From: Streptomyces coelicoflavus
GTDB taxonomy: Bacteria > Actinomycetota > Actinomycetes > Streptomycetales > Streptomycetaceae
Reading direction: 5' to 3'
Length of the DNA stretch: 64,000 nt
Assembly: GCF_003112555.1 (NCBI RefSeq)
Contig: NZ_BEWB01000017.1
Location: 113,160-177,159 of the forward strand
Positions 1 to 7,393 of the stretch are shown piece after piece. The position numbers and the translations under genes were made by a program. A model generated the notes under the pieces. It was not told where the DNA came from. It ran no database searches and was given only the letters and a program-made list of their open reading frames with translations. Within the stretch, counting starts at the first letter, position 1; every line of letters starts with the position of its first letter.

Positions 1-828
1 CACCAGCGCCGCTTCTCCGACGGCACGGCGGACGCCTGGGCCGAACGCTGTTCAGTTCTCAAGGAACGGGATCACGCACGGATCGGGGCCGCGATCCACT
101 CCGTACGGGCCGTGCCCGCGGACCAGCTGGCGACCGTGGCGCAGTGGGCCGAGGCACGGCGGGCCCCGCTGCATGTGCACCTGTCCGAGCAGACCGCCGA
201 GAACGACGCCTGCCGACAGGCCCACGGCTGCACCCCCACCCGGCTCCTCGCCGACCACGGAGTGCTGGGCGCCCGCACCACCGGCGTCCACAACACCCAC
301 CTCACCGACGAGGACGTCGCGCTGCTCGGCGGCAGCCGCACCGGCACCTGCATGTGCCCCACCACGGAACGGGACCTGGCCGACGGCATCGGTCCCGCCG
401 CCGCGCTCCAGCGGGCCGGCTCCCCGCTCTCCCTCGGCTCGGACAGCCACGCCGTCGTCGACCTGCTGGAAGAGGCCCGCGCGATGGAGCTGAACGAGCG
501 CCTGCGCACCCGCAGCCGCGGCCACTGGACCGCCGCCGCGCTGCTGCGCGCCGCCACCGCCGACGGCCACGCCGCCCTCGGCTGGGACGACACCGGGCGC
601 ATCGAGGCCGGCGCCCGGGCCGACCTCGCGACCGTCGCGCTGGACTCGGTCAGGACCGCGGGGCCGCTGCCCAGGCTCGGCGCCGAGACGGCCGTATTCG
701 CCGCGACGGCAGCGGACGTACGGCACACGGTCGTGGGAGGGCGGCACGTCGTACGCGACGGGGCGCACGCCCTCGTACCGGACGTGCCGCAGGCCCTGGC
801 GCGGGCCGTCGAAGCCCTGCGCGCCTGA
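1..828 (+). CDS. hutF: Formimidoylglutamate deiminase, 3' part (5' end outside window)
   Basis: The reading frame is open from base 1 and the gene continues upstream of the window; 275 residues are visible. It is an amidohydrolase-superfamily enzyme. HutF removes the imino group of N-formimidoyl-L-glutamate to give N-formylglutamate in histidine degradation. Visible motifs are HVHLSEQ at residues 58-64 of the fragment (metal-ligand His of the fifth strand), TTERDLADG, and LGSDSH, which carries the catalytic Asp. The C-terminal ARADLATVALDS segment is the usual beta-sandwich tail. hutI follows 68 bases downstream on the same strand, which supports HutF over a generic amidohydrolase such as guanine deaminase. 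The window begins inside the gene, so the partial state is an artefact of the cut. Confidence 0.87.
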   Translation, partial: HQRRFSDGTADAWAERCSVLKERDHARIGAAIHSVRAVPADQLATVAQWAEARRAPLHVHLSEQTAENDACRQAHGCTPTRLLADHGVLGARTTGVHNTHLTDEDVALLGGSRTGTCMCPTTERDLADGIGPAAALQRAGSPLSLGSDSHAVVDLLEEARAMELNERLRTRSRGHWTAAALLRAATADGHAALGWDDTGRIEAGARADLATVALDSVRTAGPLPRLGAETAVFAATAADVRHTVVGGRHVVRDGAHALVPDVPQALARAVEALRA

Positions 829-896
829 CCGCCGGCCCCCGCCCACGGACGGGCCCACACCCCAGCCCCCGCCCCCACGAGGACATCAGGGACCCC

Positions 897-2072
897 ATGA
901 GCAGCAGCACCGTCATCACCAACATCGCCGCACTCGTCACCAACGACCCCTCCCTCGGCGACCACTCCCCGCTCGGTCTGGTCCGGGACGCGGCCGTCGT
1001 CATCGAGGGCGACCGCGTCGTGTGGACCGGTGAATCAAGCAAAGCACCCGCCACTGACAACCGGGTCGACGCCGAGGGCCGGGCGGTCCTCCCCGGCTTC
1101 GTGGACTCCCACTCCCACCTGCTCTTCGCGGGCGACCGCACCGAGGAGTTCAACGCCCGCATGTCCGGCCGCCCCTACAGCGCGGGCGGCATCCGCACCA
1201 CCGTCGCCGCCACCCGCGCCGCGAGCGACGCGGAACTGGAGGCGTCCCTCACCCGCTACCTCGCCGAGGCCCTGCGCCAGGGCACCACGACCTTCGAGAC
1301 CAAGTCCGGCTACGGCCTGACCACCGCCGACGAGTCCCGCGCCCTGCGCGTCGCCGCCCGCCACACCGACGAGGTCACCTTCCTCGGCGCCCACATCGTC
1401 GCCCCCGAACTCGCCGACGACCCCGCCGCCTACGTCGACCTGGTCACCGGCGAGATGCTCGACGCCTGCGCCCCGCACGCCCGCTGGATCGACGTGTTCT
1501 GCGAGAAGGGCGCCTTCGACGGGGACCAGGCCCGCGCGATCCTCACCGCGGGCAAGGCCAAGGGACTGCACCCCCGCATCCACGCCAACCAGCTCTCCTA
1601 CGGCCCCGGCGTCCAACTCGCCGTCGAACTCGACGCCGCCAGCGCCGACCACTGCACCCACCTCACCGACGCCGACGTGGACGCCCTCGCGGGCAGCCGT
1701 ACGGTCGCGACCCTGCTGCCCGGCGCGGAGTTCTCCACCCGCGCCCAGTGGCCGGACGCCCGGCGCCTCATCGACGCGGGTGCCACGGTGGCCCTCTCCA
1801 CCGACTGCAACCCCGGCTCCTCCTTCACGTCCTCCGTGCCCTTCTGCATCGCGCTCGCGGTGCGGGACATGGGGATGACGCCGGACGAGGCGGTCTGGTC
1901 GGCCACCGCGGGCGGCGCCGCGGCCCTGCGCCGCGACGACGTCGGCCGCCTCGTCCCGGGCGCGTACGCCGACCTGACGCTCCTCGACGCCCCGAGCCAT
2001 GTCCACCTCGCCTACCGGCCCGGGGTGCCGCTGGTCGCGGGGGTGTGGCGGAAGGGTGTGCGTAAGCTGTGA
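897..2072 (+). CDS. hutI: Imidazolonepropionase
   Basis: This 391-residue enzyme hydrolyses imidazolone-5-propionate to N-formimidoyl-L-glutamate, the step before HutF. It is an amidohydrolase with the metal motif HSHLLFAG (His72 and His74), the family signature around FETKSGYGL, HANQLSY, a buried His in SADHCTHL, and STDCNPGSS near the C-terminus. The ATG at 897 follows a weak purine-rich site (ACGAGGACATCAGGG). The open frame reaches much further upstream, but that extension is an arginine/proline-rich shadow of hutF. Length is normal for the family (about 380-410). It is probably co-transcribed with hutF. Confidence 0.95.
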   Translation: MSSSTVITNIAALVTNDPSLGDHSPLGLVRDAAVVIEGDRVVWTGESSKAPATDNRVDAEGRAVLPGFVDSHSHLLFAGDRTEEFNARMSGRPYSAGGIRTTVAATRAASDAELEASLTRYLAEALRQGTTTFETKSGYGLTTADESRALRVAARHTDEVTFLGAHIVAPELADDPAAYVDLVTGEMLDACAPHARWIDVFCEKGAFDGDQARAILTAGKAKGLHPRIHANQLSYGPGVQLAVELDAASADHCTHLTDADVDALAGSRTVATLLPGAEFSTRAQWPDARRLIDAGATVALSTDCNPGSSFTSSVPFCIALAVRDMGMTPDEAVWSATAGGAAALRRDDVGRLVPGAYADLTLLDAPSHVHLAYRPGVPLVAGVWRKGVRKL

Positions 2073-2108
2073 CCTGCGCGTGAACCGGGGAGCGGGGGGA
2101 CGGGGCGG

Positions 2109-2441
2109 ATGGCGAGGCACTGGCGGGCGTGGGGAGCGCCATTCCTGGTGAACCTGCTGCTCGGCGTGCCGGCGGTGGTGCCGATCTGGCTCGTCTGGTA
2201 CGTGCTGGCGAACGGGCCGCTGGCCGAGTACGGCGGTCCCATGCGCAACCCGACGGAGAACGACGGGATGGCGCTCTGGCTGGTGATCGTCGTCCCGGTG
2301 GTCGCGCTGTTCGGGCTCATCTGGTGGCTGGCCAATGAACCCCTGCGGCGCAGGACCGCCCTCGCCCCGCACTCGTTCTGGCTGCTGTGCGTCCTGGTGC
2401 CGTTCCTGCCGACGGCCGTGCTGATCGCCAACTCCCTCTGA
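2109..2441 (+). CDS. Small integral membrane protein, function unknown
   Basis: This 110-residue protein has three hydrophobic stretches (about residues 8-35, 57-77 and 90-108) separated by short polar loops, so it is predicted to be membrane-embedded. No family motif is recognised. The start follows a G-rich Shine-Dalgarno stretch 36 bases after hutI, so it may ride on the hut transcript. It lies between hutI and the convergent sigma-factor gene. Its 3' end is followed at once by a 13-base tandem duplication. Confidence 0.72.
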   Translation: MARHWRAWGAPFLVNLLLGVPAVVPIWLVWYVLANGPLAEYGGPMRNPTENDGMALWLVIVVPVVALFGLIWWLANEPLRRRTALAPHSFWLLCVLVPFLPTAVLIANSL

Positions 2442-2484
2442 AGGCTCCCTGTAAAGGCTCCCTGTGCAGGGCGCGGCAACCCGA

Positions 2485-2516
2485 AGGGGGGCGGCCCGAT
2501 GTCGGACCACCCCCCT
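2485..2516. terminator. Putative bidirectional terminator hairpin
   Basis: AGGGGGG at 2485-2491 can pair with CCCCCCT at 2510-2516 across an 18-base loop. It lies between the convergent small membrane protein gene and the sigma-factor gene. There is no T-run, as is usual in Streptomyces. Confidence 0.45.
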
Positions 2517-2549
2517 GGAGGGCAAGCGTCACACGGTCGGGACTGAGGA

Positions 2550-3464
2550 CTACTCCTCGACCGTGAGCCCCTTGCGCAGCCGTACGAGTGTGCGCGACAG
2601 CAGCCGCGAGACGTGCATCTGGGAGATGCCCAGCTCCTCGCCGATCTCCGACTGGGTCATTCCCGCGACGAAACGGAGGGAGAGGATCTTCCGGTCCCGC
2701 GAGGGCAGCTCGGCGATCAGCGGCTTCAGCGACTCGACGTACTCGATGCCCTCGAGCCCGTGGTCCTCGTAGCCGATGCGGTCGGCGAGCGCGCCCTCCG
2801 CGTCGTCCTCCTCCGGCTGGGCGTCCAGCGAGGAGGCGGTGTAGGCGTTGGACGCCGCCATGCCCTCGACGACCTCGTCCTTGGACAGGCCGAGGTGCTC
2901 GGCCAGCTCGGAGACGGTGGGGGCGCGGTCGAGGCGCTGGGCCAGCTCGTCGCCGGCCTTCGCCAGGTCCAGCCGCAGCTCCTGGAGGCGGCGGGGAACG
3001 CGCACGGACCACGAGGTGTCGCGGAAGAAGCGCTTGATCTCGCCGATGATGGTCGGCATCGCGAACGTGGGGAACTCCACACCGCGCGACATCTCGAAGC
3101 GGTCGATCGCCTTGATCAGGCCGATGGTGCCGACCTGGATGATGTCCTCCATCGGCTCGCTGCGCGAGCGGAAGCGGGAGGCGGCGAACTTGACCAGCGC
3201 GAGGTTCAGCTCGACGAGCGTGTTGCGTACGTACGCGTACTCGTGGGTGCCTTCCTCCAGCGACTCGAGCCGCTCGAAGAGGGTCTTGGACAGGGCCCTG
3301 GCGTCCGCCGGAGCGACCTCGTCGTACGCGGGGATGTCCGGAAGCCCGGCGAGTGCGCCGTCGTGGTCGACGACCGCGTCGTGGTGCTCGATGGGATCCA
3401 GATGTTCCGGAGGGAGTGTCGACGTCGCTTCCTGGGTACGCGATCCGTCGAGCCGGGGTGACAT
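2550..3464 (-). CDS. sigI: Alternative RNA polymerase sigma factor, SigB/SigF/SigG family
   Basis: This is a 304-residue group 3 sigma factor. Region 2 spans roughly residues 90-140 (DIIQVGTIGLIKAIDRFE, then PTFAMPTIIGEIKRFFRD), region 3 follows, and the region 4 helix-turn-helix is MTQSEIGEELGISQMHVSR near the C-terminus. The ATG at 3464 has GGAGG five bases upstream and is preferred; in-frame ATGs at 3476 and 3488 lack such a site. The open frame continues further but only as antisense of the neighbouring genes. Divergent STAS and ATP-binding genes next to it form a partner-switching module. The symbol rests on my recollection that the Streptomyces coelicolor sigI/arsI/prsI module lies beside hutI; the family assignment does not depend on it. 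Confidence 0.9.
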   Translation of the reverse strand: MSPRLDGSRTQEATSTLPPEHLDPIEHHDAVVDHDGALAGLPDIPAYDEVAPADARALSKTLFERLESLEEGTHEYAYVRNTLVELNLALVKFAASRFRSRSEPMEDIIQVGTIGLIKAIDRFEMSRGVEFPTFAMPTIIGEIKRFFRDTSWSVRVPRRLQELRLDLAKAGDELAQRLDRAPTVSELAEHLGLSKDEVVEGMAASNAYTASSLDAQPEEDDAEGALADRIGYEDHGLEGIEYVESLKPLIAELPSRDRKILSLRFVAGMTQSEIGEELGISQMHVSRLLSRTLVRLRKGLTVEE

Positions 3465-3716
3465 GATGTCCTCCATCGTTCTCGGCATACGGCTGCCGAA
3501 GCCAAATTCGTGCACTGCGGTGTGCGGCGCCTCCAAAGCCGGCCGTGTCGGTTTACGTGTCTTACTAGCCCTACCGGGTTTACCGAGCCGACCGCAAGTG
3601 TGTTCTGTGCGGGTATGTCCGTTTGTGTGCGGTTGTTCGGGTGTCGGAGTGCGGTGGGAAGGCGTAGTGTTCGAGTGCGTCAGCAAGCAGTCACGACCTC
3701 GGGAGAGAGAAACGGC

Positions 3717-4094
3717 ATGGACCGCGGGACGGTCGGCAGTGCCCAGTCGGGCCGGCTTCTGGTCGAGGTACGGGAAGAGGGCCCCAGTGCCGTCGTGACC
3801 CCGGCGGGTGAGCTGGATCACCACACCGCCGATCTGTTGCGCGAGCCGCTGGAGGACTGTCTCGCCAAGGGATTCAACCGGCTCGTCGTGGACTGCTCGC
3901 GGCTGGAGTTCTGCGACTCCACGGGGCTCAACGTCCTGCTGGGCGCGCGGTTGAAGGCGGAGGCGGCGGGGGGCGGAGTGCATCTGGTGGCCATGCAGCC
4001 GGTGGTCGCCCGCGTGTTCGAGATCACGGGGGCCGAAGCGGTCTTCACCCTGCATGACACGCTTGCGGCCGCCCTGGCCGACGAGTCCGACTGA
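3717..4094 (+). CDS. arsI: STAS-domain anti-anti-sigma factor
   Basis: This 125-residue protein is a single STAS domain. LDHHTADLLREPLEDCL is followed by VVDCSRLEFCDSTGLNVLL, where the Ser of DSTGL is the expected phosphorylation site. In this family the unphosphorylated form binds the anti-sigma kinase and frees the sigma factor. The ATG at 3717 has the purine-rich site GGGAGAGAG upstream; the longer open frame starting at 3510 has no conserved content. It is divergent from the sigma gene and 196 bases upstream of the ATP-binding anti-sigma gene. The symbol is by analogy with S. coelicolor layout. Confidence 0.87.
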   Translation: MDRGTVGSAQSGRLLVEVREEGPSAVVTPAGELDHHTADLLREPLEDCLAKGFNRLVVDCSRLEFCDSTGLNVLLGARLKAEAAGGGVHLVAMQPVVARVFEITGAEAVFTLHDTLAAALADESD

Positions 4095-4290
4095 GCCGTC
4101 CTTGTCCGGCCGACGGAGGGGTGCGTGTGCTTCCCGGGGCGGGCGTTTTCGCGCCGCGCCGGGTTCAGTGCCGAATACAGGGGTGTTCGTACGGTCCGGT
4201 CGGGCAGGAGAGACCCTGAACCGGCTGTGTACGACATCGCTGACTACGACTTTGAAACGTGAACTGGTGAATCGGTGAGGTGAAGCGCTG

Positions 4291-4806
4291 ATGAGCACCA
4301 CCCGGCCCTACTCGCCGGGCGACCGCGGTCCGGAGCCCGGCGGCGCTTCCGGGGCGCCGCCGTCCGCGCCCGCCGCCGTGCCCGGGGAGAGTGGCGGGCG
4401 GCAGGCCCGCAGGCTGAGCTTCGAGGACGCGAGCGGGGTCGTCCCGCTGGCCCGTGACTTCACCCGCGAGGCGCTGTACGCCTGGGGCTGGCTGCCCTCC
4501 GCCACCGCGGATCAGCGTGCCGCCGCGGAGGACGTCCTGCTCGTGGTGTCCGAGCTGGTCACCAACGCGTGTCTCCACGCGGAGGGCCCGGACGAGCTGC
4601 GCATCACCTGCGAGAAGAAGGTGATCCGGCTGGAGGTCTCCGACCGCGGCACGGGCCAGCCGGCGCCGCGGACCCCGCACCGCGCGGGACGCCCCGGCGG
4701 CCACGGGATGTTCATCGTGCAGCGACTGTGCCTGGACTGGGGCGTCGTGCGGACGCCGGGTGTCGCGGGCAAGCGGGTGTGGGCGGAGCTGGGCGCTCCC
4801 GCGTAA
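4291..4806 (+). CDS. prsI: ATP-binding anti-sigma factor / serine kinase (HATPase_c_2)
   Basis: This is a 171-residue RsbW/SpoIIAB-type protein. After a proline/glycine-rich N-terminal 45 residues come the Bergerat ATP-binding boxes: SELVTNACLHA (N box), VSDRGTG (G1) and GGHGMFIVQRL (G2). Such proteins sequester a sigma factor and phosphorylate the STAS antagonist. Downstream position in the STAS gene's direction, and a sigma gene nearby, make the cognate sigma factor the likely target. The start follows GTGAGGTGAAG. The 196-base gap after the STAS gene may carry its own promoter. Symbol by analogy with S. coelicolor. Confidence 0.85.
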   Translation: MSTTRPYSPGDRGPEPGGASGAPPSAPAAVPGESGGRQARRLSFEDASGVVPLARDFTREALYAWGWLPSATADQRAAAEDVLLVVSELVTNACLHAEGPDELRITCEKKVIRLEVSDRGTGQPAPRTPHRAGRPGGHGMFIVQRLCLDWGVVRTPGVAGKRVWAELGAPA

Positions 4807-4851
4807 GGGGTTGCCGTGCCTGGGGCTCCGCCCCGGACCGCGCGCCCCGCG

Positions 4852-5301
4852 CTATCCCCGCACCTCGAACCACAGCAGCTTCCCGGCACCGCGCGGAAGC
4901 ACGTCGTCACCCAGCGACCACCCGCCCCACGAGTCGGCACACGCCCGCACGAGCTGCAACCCGCGCCCGCCCTCCGCGTCGCCCGGCGGGGTGGGGGCCG
5001 CACGGTGTCCTCCCGGCGGTTCCGCGAAGGGGGAAGGGACGTGCGGGCTGCTGTCCCACACCCCGACCCGCAGCCGCCCGTCACTCAGCGCGGTGAGCCG
5101 CAGCGAGCACGGGCCGCGGGTGTGCCGGTAGGCGTTGGTGACCAGCTCCGACGTCAGCAGTTCGACGCTGTCCAGTACTTCGTGCCGCCCGTGTCCGCCG
5201 AGGACGGCCCGTACGGTCACCCGTGCGACGCGTGCGGCTCTGGGGTCGTGAGGGAGGCGGAGGGCGTAAGCCCAGGTGTCGGACGGGGATACGGTGCCCA
5301 T
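4852..5301 (-). CDS. ATP-binding regulatory protein (HATPase_c_2)
   Basis: This 149-residue protein carries the N box SELVTNAYRHT, the weak G1 region VGVWDSSPHVP and the G2 region GGRGLQLVRACAD. The G1 box lacks the usual DxGxG (it reads WDSSP), so kinase activity is uncertain. Such short ATPase-only proteins are typically encoded beside an XRE/DUF5753 regulator and a DUF397 gene in Streptomyces, as here, where they are divergent. Its job may be protein binding to the XRE partner. It is convergent with the anti-sigma gene, which ends 45 bases away. Confidence 0.8.
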   Translation of the reverse strand: MGTVSPSDTWAYALRLPHDPRAARVARVTVRAVLGGHGRHEVLDSVELLTSELVTNAYRHTRGPCSLRLTALSDGRLRVGVWDSSPHVPSPFAEPPGGHRAAPTPPGDAEGGRGLQLVRACADSWGGWSLGDDVLPRGAGKLLWFEVRG

Positions 5302-5431
5302 GAAGCAGCCTTTCGGGAGGGAGGGGTTCGGCTGCCCAACGGCCGCGCCGGGCGGTGGCTGTGCCCAGGGGGTGCGCTTTCGGCTTACGGGGGCGGGGAG
5401 TTGGGTGGTGGAGCGAGACTCACCATAGAGG

Positions 5432-5457
5432 GTTCGATGTGATACTTAACATCGAAC
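5432..5457. promoter_or_regulatory. Perfect 9-bp inverted repeat, probable operator
   Basis: GTTCGATGT at 5432-5440 is the exact inverse of ACATCGAAC at 5449-5457, separated by GATACTTA. It lies in the 224-base divergent region between the ATP-binding gene (start 5301) and the XRE gene (start 5526). GATACT inside the spacer resembles a -10 hexamer, so a bound protein would block it. Autoregulation by the XRE protein is the simplest reading, but a TetR-like or other dimer is possible. Confidence 0.6.
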
Positions 5458-5525
5458 AGAGTGGAAGATTTACATTTCCCTCGTGTGAGTGATGCGAGGG
5501 AGCGCGCCGTGACGAGAGAAGGACC

Positions 5526-6380
5526 GTGCCGCCCAGCACCCCGCCCACCTTGCGCCAGCAGCGCCTCGGCGCCGAACTCCGCAAGCTCCGCGAGCAGTCG
5601 GGGCTGACGTCGACTGCCGCTGCCGCGCTCCTCGGCCTCAAGCAGGCGCAGATCAGCAGCATCGAATCGGGCCGCTACGCCGTGGGCGCGGACCGGGTGC
5701 GCACCCTCGCGCGTGCGTACAGCTCCTCGGAAGAAGCACTGGTGGAGGCACTGGTCGCCATGACGGGCGGCCGTACCCGTGGCTGGTGGGACGAGTACCG
5801 GGACTACCTCCCGGTCGGCCTGATCGATCTGGCCGAGCTGGAACATCACGCGACCGCGCTGCGTGTGGCTCTCCCACTTCACATCCCCGCGTTGTTGCAG
5901 ACCGCCGACCACGCTCGGGCCATGTTCAGGGAAGCCGTCCCGCCCTTCCGGCCGTACGAACTCGAGCACCGCCTCTCGTACCGCATCAAGCGTCAGGAGG
6001 TACTCCATCGCGTCGACGGCCTTCCCTACACGGCACTGGTGCACGAGGCGGCGCTACGGATGCAGTACGGAGGGCCGGACGTCACCCGCGCCCAACTGCT
6101 GCACATCCTCGAAGCGAGCGAACAGGCCAACGTGACCGTACGGGTCATCCCGTACGCCTCGCTCCACTTTCCGGGCAACGGCCAGCCCTTCGACTACGCG
6201 GCCGGTCCGGTCCCGCAACTCGACACCGTCCAGCTGGACACCCACCACGGCGGTTGCGAGTTCCTGGACGCGGAGGCCCAGCTCTCGAAGTACCGGACCC
6301 TCTTGGACCGCATGGAGGCCTGCGCGCTCGACGTCGCCGCCTCCCGCACATTCATCGCACACCTCGCACAGAACCTCTGA
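5526..6380 (+). CDS. XRE-family transcriptional regulator with DUF5753 domain
   Basis: This 284-residue protein starts at GTG 5526 with GAGAGAAGGA just upstream. The helix-turn-helix lies at about residues 10-65 (LGAELRKLREQSGLT, then LLGLKQAQISSIESGRY). From residue 85 it continues as the DUF5753 sensor or effector domain, with the typical HIPALLQTADHARAMF and a C-terminal EFLDAEAQLSKYRTLLDRM. It is followed by a DUF397 gene and is divergent from an ATP-binding protein, the standard arrangement of many copies in Streptomyces genomes. The ligand is unknown. Confidence 0.88.
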   Translation: MPPSTPPTLRQQRLGAELRKLREQSGLTSTAAAALLGLKQAQISSIESGRYAVGADRVRTLARAYSSSEEALVEALVAMTGGRTRGWWDEYRDYLPVGLIDLAELEHHATALRVALPLHIPALLQTADHARAMFREAVPPFRPYELEHRLSYRIKRQEVLHRVDGLPYTALVHEAALRMQYGGPDVTRAQLLHILEASEQANVTVRVIPYASLHFPGNGQPFDYAAGPVPQLDTVQLDTHHGGCEFLDAEAQLSKYRTLLDRMEACALDVAASRTFIAHLAQNL

Positions 6381-6391
6381 AAGGCAGCAAC

Positions 6392-6598
6392 GTGCAGCCC
6401 CTCACCTGGCGCAAGTCCACCTACAGTCCCGACGGTTCGAACTGCCTCGAGATAGCCACCACCCCGGCGACGATCCTCGTCCGGGATTCCAAGACCCCGA
6501 ACGGGCCCCGCCTCGCCCTCCGTCCCGCCACGTGGACGCGCTTCGCCGCACACACCGCCGCGGACGCCCACGGACGGAACTGGGGTTCTCGACCGTGA
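6392..6598 (+). CDS. DUF397 domain protein
   Basis: This 68-residue protein has the family pattern: LTWRKSTYSPDGSNCLEIA near the start, VRDSKTP in the middle, and a tryptophan-phenylalanine segment (TWTRF). DUF397 proteins are small partners of XRE/DUF5753 regulators; at least some act together in development and antibiotic regulation. The GTG at 6392 lies 11 bases after the XRE stop and follows GAAAGGCAG. Its stop codon overlaps the GTG of the next gene (GTGA at 6595), suggesting translational coupling. Confidence 0.87.
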   Translation: MQPLTWRKSTYSPDGSNCLEIATTPATILVRDSKTPNGPRLALRPATWTRFAAHTAADAHGRNWGSRP

Positions 6599-7242
6599 CG
6601 ACCACTCTGATGACGTACGCCGGCCCGGTCGACGACCTGGCGCCGGTGACACGCACCGGCGGCGTTCCGCTGGTGCCGGCCGGGTTCACCTGGCCGCAGT
6701 GCGCGGAGTGCTCGGGACCTATGCAGTTCCTCGCGCAGTTGCCGGTGACAGTCCCCGGCGCCCAGGACGTCGAGGCGGCCGCGGTTGCCGAGCACGTCCT
6801 GTCGGTCTTCATGTGCCAGAACGACCCCGGGCTGTGCGACGAGTGGGACCCGGTCGCGGGTGGCAACCGGGCGCTGCTGTTCCCCCGTGCCGGACTCACG
6901 CCCGCCCAGGTGCCGGCGGGAGACGAGACCCTGCTGGCAGAGACCTGCGGCATCGACTGCACGGCGCGGGACGCGGCTCCCTACGGCGAGGCGCGCGATA
7001 AGTGGGCGGAGGCTCACGGCCGTCCCGTGCGGGACGTCCTCGGCCAGCTGGGCGGTACTCCGTCGTGGCTGCAGCACGACGAGACGCCCGCCTGTCCGTC
7101 GTGTGCGCGGCCGATGAGCTTCATGGCCCAGCTCGAGGAGGGACGCGACCACCGGACGGCGATGAACTTCGGTGGAGGCGGCTGCGGATACGCCTTCGCG
7201 TGCGCGCCGTGCGAGGAGGGCTCGTTCCTGTGGCAGTGCTGA
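6595..7242 (+). CDS. DUF1963-like (YwqG-type) protein
   Basis: This 215-residue cytoplasmic protein has no signal peptide. GGVPLVPAGFTWPQCAECSG and FLAQL near the N-terminus, LGGTPSWLQ in the middle and a later repeat of CPSCARPMSFMAQLEEG match the layout of DUF1963/YwqG-like proteins, whose function is unknown. It has many Cys residues in CxxC pairs (CAEC, CPSC, CAPC), which may bind metal. The GTG at 6595 overlaps the DUF397 stop and is preferred; the open frame starting at 6532 runs inside DUF397. Coupling to a regulatory gene is unusual. Confidence 0.65.
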   Translation: MTTTLMTYAGPVDDLAPVTRTGGVPLVPAGFTWPQCAECSGPMQFLAQLPVTVPGAQDVEAAAVAEHVLSVFMCQNDPGLCDEWDPVAGGNRALLFPRAGLTPAQVPAGDETLLAETCGIDCTARDAAPYGEARDKWAEAHGRPVRDVLGQLGGTPSWLQHDETPACPSCARPMSFMAQLEEGRDHRTAMNFGGGGCGYAFACAPCEEGSFLWQC

Positions 7243-7393
7243 CCGGCGGCCGCTGCTGAGAAGACGTCGTTGCGAGTGGCGCTCGGAGCACTCACGTTCT
7301 CGGGTTGCTCGGCGCCGTTCCAACGCCCGGAGGGCCACCCCATCCGTCGGACGAGGTGACCCTCCGAGAAGAAGCGGGCGTGCCCGCAGGGGC

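Noticed and set aside
3560..3660. SigB-type promoter for the STAS gene
   Set aside because: GGGTAT at 3611 and GGGAAG at 3656 look like -10 elements, but no matching -35 lies at the required 14-16 base spacing.
3465..4301. N-terminal extension of the sigma factor
   Set aside because: It is the antisense of the STAS gene and intergenic region; ATG 3464 has the ribosome site and a normal length.
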